Of a stretch of DNA of 64,000 bases, positions 1 to 7,374 are shown piece after piece. Made by a program: the position numbers and the translations under genes. Source of the stretch: Phycisphaerae bacterium (lineage in GTDB: Bacteria > Planctomycetota > Phycisphaerae > Phycisphaerales > UBA1924); contig VGXM01000002.1 of NCBI GenBank assembly GCA_016873295.1, positions 62,001 to 126,000 on the forward strand. The letters run 5' to 3'. The first letter of the stretch is position 1. The number at the start of each line of letters is the position of its first letter. The notes under the pieces were generated by a model, which was not told where the DNA came from, did not search any database, and saw only the letters and a list, made by a program, of their open reading frames with translations.

Positions 1-2
1 CC

Positions 3-722
3 TTCCACCTCCTCATGCTCGACGCCCGCTCGGGCAAGCCCGTCCAGAGCTTCGTTCTCGACGACACCGCCGACGCCGTCCGACTCACCGAGCAGGGCAC
101 CGCCGTCGTCAACTCCGGACGCCGCTTCCTCGCCTTCCGCGCCGACAGCGACGTGCCCGTGTGGCGCGTCGACGACCTGCCGCTGCGCGGCGGGATCGCG
201 GAGCTCTGGCTCGCGGGCACCCACCTCGTCGCGCTGGAGCGCGGCGGGATCGCCTGGCTCATCGACGCCCAGTCGGGGCAGCCCCGACGCGAGCCGCTCG
301 ACACCCGCGGGCGCCTGGGCATCGGCGGCGAGGTCCGCGCGTCGGCCCTCGACGCCCACGTCGCCCTCCGCGGCTCGGGCGGCACCGTCGTGTTCGATCA
401 GCGCGGCGCCGCCGTCGGCGCGTCGGCCCTCGTGGGCTGGCCCTCCGTCCTCGCCCCAGAGCCCGCCGAGGGCCTCTTCGTCACCATCACCACCCAGCGC
501 CAGCCGCAGAGCGTCACGCCTTGGGCCGGGGCCGCCCGCTCGCCCGACCCCGACGCCCCGCAGTGGGCCCGCCTGGCGGTCATCGACGCCCCCTCAGGCC
601 GCCTGCTCGCCACCGAGCCGGTCCAGATGTGGGAGGACCCGCGCTCCATCGCCGTGATCGACGGCAAGATCATCGTCTCCACCACCTACCTCAGCCTCGT
701 GCTCGACGCGCCCCCGCCCTGA
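3..722 (+). CDS. 3' end of a beta-propeller (PQQ/WD-like) protein
   Basis: The reading frame is open from the left edge of the window, so this is the C-terminal part of a longer gene; the ATG at 15 is probably internal. About 235 residues are visible. They contain repeated short blocks of the type 'W-L-I-D-A-x-S-G' (for example LIDAQSGQP and VIDAPSGRL) that recur in PQQ-like and outer-membrane propeller repeats. That family assignment is by pattern only, and no catalytic residues are recognisable. The stop codon sits in the loop of a strong GC hairpin. The next gene on this strand lies beyond a 1 kb repeat array, so no operon partner is visible. Confidence 0.6.
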   Translation, partial: FHLLMLDARSGKPVQSFVLDDTADAVRLTEQGTAVVNSGRRFLAFRADSDVPVWRVDDLPLRGGIAELWLAGTHLVALERGGIAWLIDAQSGQPRREPLDTRGRLGIGGEVRASALDAHVALRGSGGTVVFDQRGAAVGASALVGWPSVLAPEPAEGLFVTITTQRQPQSVTPWAGAARSPDPDAPQWARLAVIDAPSGRLLATEPVQMWEDPRSIAVIDGKIIVSTTYLSLVLDAPPP

Positions 723-735
723 CCGGGGCGGGGGC
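710..735 (+). terminator. GC hairpin with the stop codon in its loop
   Basis: Ten-base arms GCCCCCGCCC (710-719) and GGGCGGGGGC (726-735) surround a six-base loop that contains the TGA stop of the upstream gene. There is no T tract, so it is not a classical intrinsic terminator, but it is the first strong structure after the coding region. Confidence 0.45.
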
Positions 736-738
736 TGG

Positions 739-1735
739 GTGCCACGACCGTGCCGCCCCGGGCACAGCCGTGCTCGCGCGCACGGGGGCACGGTCGTGTC
801 CGGGTGGTTCCCGTGCCACGACTGTGCCGCTCGGGGCACAGTCGTGCCTTTGAGATCCCAAGACACGACTGTCGGTCAGAGCCCCGACAGTCGTGGCACG
901 GTCGTGTCCGGGTGGTACCGTGCCACGACTGTGCCGCTCGGGGCACAGTCGTGCCTTTGAGATCCCAAGACACGACTGTCGGTCAGAGCCCCGACAGTCG
1001 TGGCACGGTCGTGTCCGGGTGGTACCGTGCCACGACTGTGCCGCTCGGGGCACAGTCGTGCGCTTGCGATCCCAAGGCACGACTGTCGGTCAGAGCCCCG
1101 ACAGTCGTGGCACGGTCGTGTCCGGGTGGTTCCCGTGCCACGACTGTGCCGCTCGGGGCACAGTCGTGCGCTTGCGACTTGAGGACACGACCGTCGGTCA
1201 GAGCCCCGACAGTCGTGGCACGGTCGTGTCCGGGTGGTACCGTGCCACGACTGTGCCGCTCGGGGCACAGTCGTGCGCTTGCGATCCCAAGGCACGACTG
1301 TCGGTCAGAGCCCCGACAGTCGTGGCACGGTCGTGCCCGGGTGATTCCCGTGCCACGACTGTGCCGCCCTGGGCACAGTCGTGCGCTTGCGATCCGAAGG
1401 CACGACTGTCGGTCAGAGCCCCGACAGTCGTGGCACGGTCGTGTCCGGGTGGTACCCGTGCCACGACTGTGCCGCTCGGGGCACAGTCGTGCGCTTGCGA
1501 TCCCAAGACACGACTGTCGGTCCGAGCCCCGACAGTCGTGCCACGGTCGTGTCCGGGTGGTACCGTGCCACGACTGTGCCGCTCGGGGCACAGTCGTGCG
1601 CTTGCGATCCGAAGACACGACTGTCGGTCAGAGCCCCGACAGTCGTGGCACGGCGAAGGGGTGGGCCACGACCGTGCCGCCCGGGGCGCAGGCGTGTCGG
1701 CGGCAGACACGACGATCGGTCAGGGCACCGATCAT
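739..1735. repeat. Tandem array of ~107-bp nested-palindrome units
   Basis: Eight near-identical units begin at 813, 920, 1027, 1135, 1242, 1350, 1458 and 1565 (period 107 or 108), with a shortened unit at 739 and a diverged one at about 1664. Each unit holds two perfect 12-bp-arm hairpins built on the same core: CACGACTGTGCC/GGCACAGTCGTG (loop of 6) and CACGACTGTCGG/CCGACAGTCGTG (loop of 8). Where the linker reads GGTACC, the junction between units forms a third palindrome with 16-bp arms (ACAGTCGTGGCACGGT / ACCGTGCCACGACTGT). The stretch is open in several frames on both strands because the period lacks stops; these frames are not genes. It lies between the 3' ends of two convergent genes. 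No unique spacers exist, so it is not CRISPR. Function unknown; BIME/REP-like array or structured RNA are possibilities. Confidence 0.95.
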
Positions 1736-1766
1736 GGCGGCGCCGCGCGGCCCGCCCCAAGGGGGG

Positions 1767-4700
1767 CTACCCCACCGCGACCTTGCGGGTCTCCCACTTG
1801 CGGCGGTTGTCGACGCGCTCCACGCTCACGCCGCCCACCACGCGCACCGAGCCGGCCGACCCCAGGATCGCCGACAGCTCGCCCACGTCCTCGGGCGTCA
1901 TGCGGAAGGCGCGCGTGCGGTCCGCCTCCAGCCACACCACGCCCGACTCGGTGGCGATCACCACGTCGAGCGGGAAGGCCGGGGCCTCGCCCTTGGGCCG
2001 ACCCGCCTCGACGAGCAGATCGGCGACGCGCTGGACCGCCGCCGACCCCGAGCCGTTGGCCTTGGCGGCGTCGATCGCGACGCGCACGCGCCCCGGCAGG
2101 AGGGGCACGGACTCGATGGGGACGATGCGATCCACGAGCACCTGGGCCTCGCCGCGCGAGTGATCGACGCGCCCGAGCACGAAGACGACCTTGTCGATCT
2201 CGAGCAGGTGCCCGTAGCGGGCGAAGGCGTCGCTGAAGAGGACGCCCTGGAGGCTGCCGCTGGTGTCCTCGATGGTGGCGACGCCCATCTTCTGCCCCGC
2301 CGCCGACCCGTTGCGGATCACCGACGTGCGGACCGCCTGCACCAGCCCCGCGAGCACGACGCGCTCGTCCTTCTTCCGGTCCTTGACGCCGGCGACGGTG
2401 CACGTCGCGAAGACCGCGCTCCAGAAGGCCCAGCGCTCCAGCGGGTGGCTCGACACGTAGAACCCGAGGGCTTCCTTCTCGTGGGCGAGGGTCTCGGCCT
2501 CGGTCCAGGGCGCGACCCGGGCCAGGGCCGCGGGGGCGCTCGTGGGGCCCCCGCCGCCGCCGAAGAGGGCGCCCTGCCCCGCGGCCCGGTCCGCCGCGGC
2601 CTTCTGCCCCGCCCCGATGGCGCCCTCGACGCTCGCGAGCATGGCGCTGCGCTGCTCGCGCCCTTGGACCGAGTCCAGCACGCCGCACTTGACCAGGGCC
2701 TCGATCGCCGCCTTGTTCACCACGCCCGGGCCCTGGGCCAGAAGCCGCTCGCACAGGTCAAAGAGCGAAGAGAACGCCCTCTTCCCCTCGCCCCCGGTGC
2801 CTCGATGCCCCCCTGCCTCGGCGCCTTCCCGCTCCGCGATGATCGCGCCGACGACCTTCTCCCCCACGCCCTTGATGCCCCGCAGCCCGAAGCGGATGTG
2901 CCCGTGCCACGCGTCACGCGGCTCGCCCCCGTCGAAGACCACCGTGAACTCGGCGTCGCTGAGGTTGAGGTCGGGCGGCTTGACCTCGATCCCCGTCCGC
3001 AGCGTGCGCCCCGTCGCCGGGTCGATCCGACGCGTGCGCTTGCAGTCCTCCAGGTACGGCATCCACTCGCTGGCCTTCATGGCCTGGCTCTCGTAGGTGA
3101 GGAACGCCGCCATGTACTGGGCCGGGAAGTACGTCTTGAGGTACGCCGTCTGGTACGCCACGATCGCGTACCCCGTGCTGTGGCTCTTGTTGAAGCCGTA
3201 GCCCGCGAACTTGAGGATGAGCTCGTAGAGATCGTCGCCGGCCTTCCTCGAGAGGCCCTTGCCGGCGGAGCCCTCGACGAACCGCGTGCGCTCGGCCTCG
3301 ATCACCTTCTCCTTCTTCTTGCTGATCGCCTTGATGAGCGAGTACGCCGCACGCAGCGGGATCCCCCCCAGCTCGTGCACGATCTGCATCACCTGCTCCT
3401 GGTACACCATCACGCCGTAGGTCTCGGCGGTGTGCCGATCGACGATCTCGTGCACCCTCGGCACCGCGTCCTGCCCGTGCTTGCGCCGGTTGTACGCCGG
3501 GATCAGGTCCATCGGGCCCGGGCGGAAGAGGGCGTTGGCCGCGATCAGGTCCTCCAGGCGGTCGGGCTTCATCTCCACCAGCAGCCGCCGCATGCCCGGC
3601 GACTCGAACTGGAACACCCCCGTCGTGTCCCCGCGCCGGAACACCTCGAACACCCTCTGGTCGTCGAACGACAGCCGGTCCAGGTCCAGCGGGTGGGCGT
3701 GCGCCGAGGTGTCGGGGGGAGGAGGGGTGTCGGGGCGCGACGGTGTCAAGGTGCCCGGGGCGTCGTCACCAGCCCCCCCGGCACGCTCCTTCTTCCCCCC
3801 CCTCGGCCCCTCGGCACCTCGGCACCTCGGCACCTCTCTTCGCCCGACCGCCCGCCAGATCTCGTCCTCGCTCAGCCCCCGCCGGATCAGCGCCTTGCAC
3901 CGCTCGATCACGCTCAGGGTGCGCAGCCCCAGGAAGTCCATCTTCAAGAGGCCCATCCGCTCGCACGTCGGGCCGTCCCACTGCGTCACCACCCCGCCGT
4001 CGTCGCTGCCGGGGGGCGTGTAAAGGGGCACGATCTCCTGCAGCCGCCGCGTCGCGACGATCACGCCCGCCGCGTGAACCCCCGCGTGCCGCGCCTGACC
4101 CTCGATGCTCGCCGCCGTGTCCACCAGGCGGCGCACCGCCTCGTCCCCCTCGTACGCCTTCTTCAGGTCCGGCTGCTCGGCCAGGGCCGACTCCAGCGTC
4201 GTCCCCACCGCCTCCGGGATCATCTTGCAGATCCGGTCCACGTCGGGCAGGGGCATCTCCATGACGCGCCCGACGTCGCGCAGGGCCGCCCGGGCCTTGA
4301 GCGTCCCGAACGTGATGATCTGGGCCACGTGCCCGTACTTGCGCCGGACGTAGTCGATCACCCGCGCCCGCCCGTCCTGGCACATGTCGATGTCGATGTC
4401 GGGGAACTCGCTGCGGTCCGGGTCGGTGAAACGCTCGAAGAGCAGCCCGTACCGCACCGGGCAGGCGTTGGAGAGCCCCAGCACGTACCCCACCATCGTC
4501 CCCACGCCCGAGCCGCGGGCCAGGGCCGGCACGTGGTTCTGCCGCCCCCAGTTGACGAAGTCCCACACGATCAGGAAGTAGGCGCTGATCCCCTTGTCGC
4601 ACAAAACCTTCAGCTCGCGCTCCAGGCGGGATCTCTTGGCCGGGTCGCCCGCGCCCGACTCGCCGTAGCGCCACGTGAACCCGGCCTCGGCCAGCAGCCG

Positions 4701-5834
4701 AAGCGCCGCGTCGCACTCGCTCTGCGCCCGCGCCCGATCGCCGCCGGATTCCAGCGGTACGACCTCGAACTCGGCGCAGAAGGCGTCGTACCACGCCGAC
4801 AGGTCGCCCCCGAACCGCGCCTCGTCGCGCGTCGGCAACCCGGGCGCGTCGAGCGCCGCCCCCGAACGTCGCACCACCCGCACCATGGGTGCGTGCTTGG
4901 CGCCGATCGGCAGCGACACGTCGCACCGGCGCGCGATCCGCACGGTGTTGTCGCACGCCTCGCGCCCGGCCTCGCCGTACGCCTCGAAGAGCCGGCGCAT
5001 CTCCGACGGGCTCTTGACGTAGAGCTCCCGCGAGTACCGCATTCGGTTGGGCTCGCTCTTGGCCTTGCCCGTGGAGATACAGATGAGCGTGTCGTGGGCG
5101 TCGTGGTCCTCGCGCCGCAGGAAGTGCGCGTCGTTGGTCGCGACCAGCGGCAGCCCGAGCTCCTCCGCCAGCCGGATCAGGTGCGGGTTGATCGAGTTCT
5201 GCTCGGGCACGTGGTGCTGGAGTTCCACGTAGAACCGGGGCTCGGGCCCGCGGTTGAAGACGTGCGCGTGCCAGCGCGCGCTCTCGACCGCCGCGGCCCA
5301 GTGCTTCTCGTCGCCGTTCTGCTCGAACGCCAGCAGGTGCTCGCCGATCTCGGAGCCCAGGTGCCCGTTGATGGCGATCAGGCCCTCGGCGTGCCTCTCC
5401 AGCAGCTCGCGGTCGATGCGCGGCTTGTAGTAGAAGCCGGTGAGGTAGGCCTCGGAGCACAACTCCATCAGGTTGCGCCAACCGGCGTCGTTCTGCGCCA
5501 GAAGGACAAGGTGGAACCCGCCCTCGCCCCCGCCCGAGTAGGTGCGGTCGGTGCGCGGCTTGTCGGGGGGCGTGACGTAGGCCTCGACCCCGAGGATCGG
5601 GCGCACGCCACGCTCCCGGCACTCCGTGTAGACCGCCACTGACCCGAAGAGGTTGCCGTGGTCGGTGACGCCGACGGCGTCCATGCCCAGTTCGGCGACG
5701 CGCGAGACGAGCTTCTCGACTCGGTTCCCGCCGTCGAGCAGCGAGTACTCGGTGTGCAGGTGAAGGTGCACGAACCGATCGCCGATGGGCATCGCGTCGC
5801 CCGCACCCACAACTTGTTGTGTTCGCTCCGCCAT
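1767..5834 (-). CDS. dnaE: DNA polymerase III subunit alpha
   Basis: Replicative DNA polymerase catalytic subunit, 1355 aa with the ATG at 5834; an ATG at 5792 (MPIGDRFVHLH) is an alternative start. The N-terminal PHP domain opens with HLHLH at residues 23-27. The polymerase metal-binding motif PDIDIDM is at 478-484. The helix-hairpin-helix region and an OB fold near the C-terminus (GVLFSDAFARYG) follow in normal order. Around residues 660-710 there is a low-complexity Pro/Gly/Arg insertion not expected in DnaE; it contains four 8-bp repeat units. The 152-bp gap to the divergent MarR gene holds the promoter. Family assignment is secure; whether the insertion is tolerated as a surface loop is inference. 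Confidence 0.95.
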   Translation of the reverse strand: MAERTQQVVGAGDAMPIGDRFVHLHLHTEYSLLDGGNRVEKLVSRVAELGMDAVGVTDHGNLFGSVAVYTECRERGVRPILGVEAYVTPPDKPRTDRTYSGGGEGGFHLVLLAQNDAGWRNLMELCSEAYLTGFYYKPRIDRELLERHAEGLIAINGHLGSEIGEHLLAFEQNGDEKHWAAAVESARWHAHVFNRGPEPRFYVELQHHVPEQNSINPHLIRLAEELGLPLVATNDAHFLRREDHDAHDTLICISTGKAKSEPNRMRYSRELYVKSPSEMRRLFEAYGEAGREACDNTVRIARRCDVSLPIGAKHAPMVRVVRRSGAALDAPGLPTRDEARFGGDLSAWYDAFCAEFEVVPLESGGDRARAQSECDAALRLLAEAGFTWRYGESGAGDPAKRSRLERELKVLCDKGISAYFLIVWDFVNWGRQNHVPALARGSGVGTMVGYVLGLSNACPVRYGLLFERFTDPDRSEFPDIDIDMCQDGRARVIDYVRRKYGHVAQIITFGTLKARAALRDVGRVMEMPLPDVDRICKMIPEAVGTTLESALAEQPDLKKAYEGDEAVRRLVDTAASIEGQARHAGVHAAGVIVATRRLQEIVPLYTPPGSDDGGVVTQWDGPTCERMGLLKMDFLGLRTLSVIERCKALIRRGLSEDEIWRAVGRREVPRCRGAEGPRGGKKERAGGAGDDAPGTLTPSRPDTPPPPDTSAHAHPLDLDRLSFDDQRVFEVFRRGDTTGVFQFESPGMRRLLVEMKPDRLEDLIAANALFRPGPMDLIPAYNRRKHGQDAVPRVHEIVDRHTAETYGVMVYQEQVMQIVHELGGIPLRAAYSLIKAISKKKEKVIEAERTRFVEGSAGKGLSRKAGDDLYELILKFAGYGFNKSHSTGYAIVAYQTAYLKTYFPAQYMAAFLTYESQAMKASEWMPYLEDCKRTRRIDPATGRTLRTGIEVKPPDLNLSDAEFTVVFDGGEPRDAWHGHIRFGLRGIKGVGEKVVGAIIAEREGAEAGGHRGTGGEGKRAFSSLFDLCERLLAQGPGVVNKAAIEALVKCGVLDSVQGREQRSAMLASVEGAIGAGQKAAADRAAGQGALFGGGGGPTSAPAALARVAPWTEAETLAHEKEALGFYVSSHPLERWAFWSAVFATCTVAGVKDRKKDERVVLAGLVQAVRTSVIRNGSAAGQKMGVATIEDTSGSLQGVLFSDAFARYGHLLEIDKVVFVLGRVDHSRGEAQVLVDRIVPIESVPLLPGRVRVAIDAAKANGSGSAAVQRVADLLVEAGRPKGEAPAFPLDVVIATESGVVWLEADRTRAFRMTPEDVGELSAILGSAGSVRVVGGVSVERVDNRRKWETRKVAVG
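3803..3834 (-). repeat. 8-bp repeats inside dnaE
   Basis: Read on the minus strand this is three exact copies of GGTGCCGA plus one GGGGCCGA, four octamers in all. They encode part of the Pro/Arg/Gly-rich insertion of DnaE. The first six bases match the GGTGCCTT-type octamers found downstream of the three HAF-repeat genes at 51-54 kb. Confidence 0.85.
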
Positions 5835-5849
5835 ACCCGACCCCAAGCC

Positions 5850-5881
5850 ACTATAGATTGAATCAGCAGGTCGTCGGTCAA
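5850..5881 (-). promoter_or_regulatory. Candidate dnaE promoter
   Basis: On the minus strand TTGACC (5876-5881) is followed 20 bp later by TATAGT (5850-5855), or 18 bp later by TCTATA. The ATG is 15 bp beyond TATAGT, so the leader would be only about 8 nt. The spacing is not ideal, so this is tentative. Confidence 0.35.
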
Positions 5882-5947
5882 GTCTATCGGTGGCGGACGG
5901 GAGTCGAGCGGAGCCGCCAGCTTCTCCCCGAAACCGGCGAGCACGGG

Positions 5948-5976
5948 TTGACCCGGCCCCCAAGCCGTGATATACA
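5948..5976 (+). promoter_or_regulatory. Promoter of the MarR gene
   Basis: TTGACC at 5948-5953 and TATACA at 5971-5976 are exactly 17 bp apart, a good sigma-70-type pair. The expected start point, about 5983, is only a few bases before the ATG at 5987, so the transcript would have almost no leader. Confidence 0.6.
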
Positions 5977-5993
5977 TAGGAGTCCTATGGATA
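5971..5993. promoter_or_regulatory. Palindromic candidate operator over the MarR start
   Basis: CATAGGA-G-TCCTATG is a perfect palindrome with 7-bp arms (5975-5989). With one mismatched pair it extends to 23 bp (5971-5993). It overlaps the -10 element, the AGGAG sequence and the first start codon of the MarR gene. MarR-family proteins commonly bind such palindromes at their own promoters, so autoregulation is the likely reading. Confidence 0.6.
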
Positions 5994-6676
5994 TGTCGGA
6001 GGGGACAAGACGGGCGGGGGATGCACCGGCCCGCGGGCCGGAGCATGGGCTGGCGGCGGGCCTGTCGAAGATCGCGCTGGCGCTGCGGCATCATGCCTGG
6101 GCGACGCAGGGGCCGCGGGGCCTGACGCCCACGCAGGCCCAGGCCCTGGCGGTGCTGGCGGCGCGGGGCGAGCGTGGGCTGACGGTATCCCGGCTGGCAT
6201 CGGAGTTGGCGGTGACTCAGCCCACGGCCAGCGACGCCGTCGCCGCGCTGGTCCGCAAGGAGCTCATCCGGCGGGTCCGCTCCGAGTCTGATCGGCGCTG
6301 CGTGGAGGTTCGGCTGACGGAGCGCGGGCGTGCGATGGCCGGGGCGGAGGCGTTGTGGCCCGACGCGCTCCTGGGGGCGATTGACGCGCTGGACGAGGTG
6401 GAGCGCGGCGTGCTGACGCGCGCGGTGATGAAGGTACTCCGTCGGTTCCAGGAGTCGGGCCGGATTCCCGTGGCGCGGATGTGCGCGACGTGCGTGCATT
6501 TCCGGCCGCGCGTGCACGCGGACTCGGCCCGCCCGCACCACTGTGCGTTCGTGGACGCGCCGCTGGCGGACGGCGGGCTGCGATTCGACTGCCCGGACCA
6601 CGAGCGGGCCGACGCCGCCGGGCGCGAGCGATTGTGGAAGGTGCTGATCGAAGGGAGAGAGGCCGTCGGCGCGTGA
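5987..6676 (+). CDS. MarR-family regulator with a Cys/His C-terminal extension
   Basis: Winged-helix transcription factor of 229 aa. The MarR DNA-binding region spans about residues 45-115 (recognition helix near TQPTASDAVAALVRK, wing near RRVRSESDRR). Unusually, the C-terminus carries a Cys/His cluster with Cys166, Cys169, Cys186 and Cys202 and several His, arranged like a metal-binding or redox knuckle (CATCVHF ... HHC ... DCPDH). The ATG at 5987 follows AGGAG by 4 nt; the in-frame ATG at 5993 is an alternative. The next gene, a CxxC thioredoxin-like protein, begins 32 bp after the stop on the same strand, so a redox- or metal-responsive two-gene operon is likely. The ligand is unknown. Confidence 0.85.
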   Translation: MDMSEGTRRAGDAPARGPEHGLAAGLSKIALALRHHAWATQGPRGLTPTQAQALAVLAARGERGLTVSRLASELAVTQPTASDAVAALVRKELIRRVRSESDRRCVEVRLTERGRAMAGAEALWPDALLGAIDALDEVERGVLTRAVMKVLRRFQESGRIPVARMCATCVHFRPRVHADSARPHHCAFVDAPLADGGLRFDCPDHERADAAGRERLWKVLIEGREAVGA

Positions 6677-6708
6677 CCGGCGGCGGAGTCTCACGAAAGG
6701 AGTTCGTC

Positions 6709-6945
6709 ATGAAGATCGCCAGGTTCTACCACGCCGGGTGCCCCGTGTGCGTCGATGCGGAGCGGCAACTGGCCTCGTCGCTGGACCCATCGCGCTTCCG
6801 CGTGGAGGTGGTGCATCTGGGGCGGGAGAAGGGGCGGCTGGCGGACGCGGAGCGCGCGGGAGTCAGGTCGGTGCCCGCGCTGGTGATCGAGGACCGGGTG
6901 TACCACATCAACTTCGGCGCGGCGTTGAGCGACCTGAAGTCGTGA
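6709..6945 (+). CDS. Small thioredoxin/glutaredoxin-like protein (CPVC)
   Basis: A 78-aa protein with a thioredoxin-type N-terminus (beta strand, then HAGCPVC with Cys11 and Cys14) and a later VRSVPALVIED segment. That Val-Pro is the cis-proline position of thioredoxin folds. It is shorter than thioredoxin (about 105 aa) and closer in size to glutaredoxin-like mini-thioredoxins. The start follows a clear GAAAGGAG ribosome site by about 6 nt. It lies immediately downstream of the MarR gene and is probably co-transcribed with it. The electron donor and target are not evident. Confidence 0.8.
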   Translation: MKIARFYHAGCPVCVDAERQLASSLDPSRFRVEVVHLGREKGRLADAERAGVRSVPALVIEDRVYHINFGAALSDLKS

Positions 6946-6946
6946 T

Positions 6947-6962
6947 GCCCCGCGGGCGGGGC
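6947..6962 (+). terminator. Hairpin after the thioredoxin-like gene
   Basis: GCCCCGC (6947-6953) and GCGGGGC (6956-6962) can pair 1 nt after the stop codon. There is no T tract, so it may stabilise an RNA end or assist Rho-dependent termination. The rest of 6963-7374 shows no gene with coding-like character. Confidence 0.4.
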
Positions 6963-7374
6963 CCGGACGCCGGGCGCGCCCGCCCTGAGCCGGTAGCATC
7001 GACTGGGCCGGGTGGCCCCGATCGCGCGTGATGGCGACTGCCGTGCCCCCGATCCCTCGAGGCAACGATCGGGGACACGGCCTCACCCGTGTTCGAGGCC
7101 GGCCGCCGGGCGCCCACCCACCGCTGCATGGATCTTCACGGATTCACTCTCGGGCGCGATCGATGCCGCCTGCCGCTGGTGGGTCCGTCCGCTCCCGCGG
7201 ACGGCTCCGAAGGCGTGTCTTTCGCAGCCCCGCGCGGGAGCACGGGATGTTCGCGGCGGGCCGTCGCCGACGCCCTCGGCGCCTCGGGGAGGCTCCCGTC
7301 TCTGCCCTCGGCCGTCTTGCCCGGCTGAGGAGTTGCGACGAGGAAAGGGGCCCGTCCTTCCTATCATCGCGGTC

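Noticed and set aside
739-1735. CRISPR array
   Set aside because: The whole 107-bp unit is conserved, there are no variable spacers, and no cas genes are present.
750-5642. A very long open frame on the plus strand (about 1630 codons) and several repetitive frames in the array
   Set aside because: It runs through the stop-free palindrome repeats and then antisense to dnaE; composition is Arg/His/Pro-rich as expected for a shadow of a GC-rich gene. dnaE on the other strand has all family motifs.
6946-7374. Small genes in the gap before the asparagine-synthase-like gene
   Set aside because: Open frames exist but lack ribosome sites and show no coding-like codon pattern or motifs.
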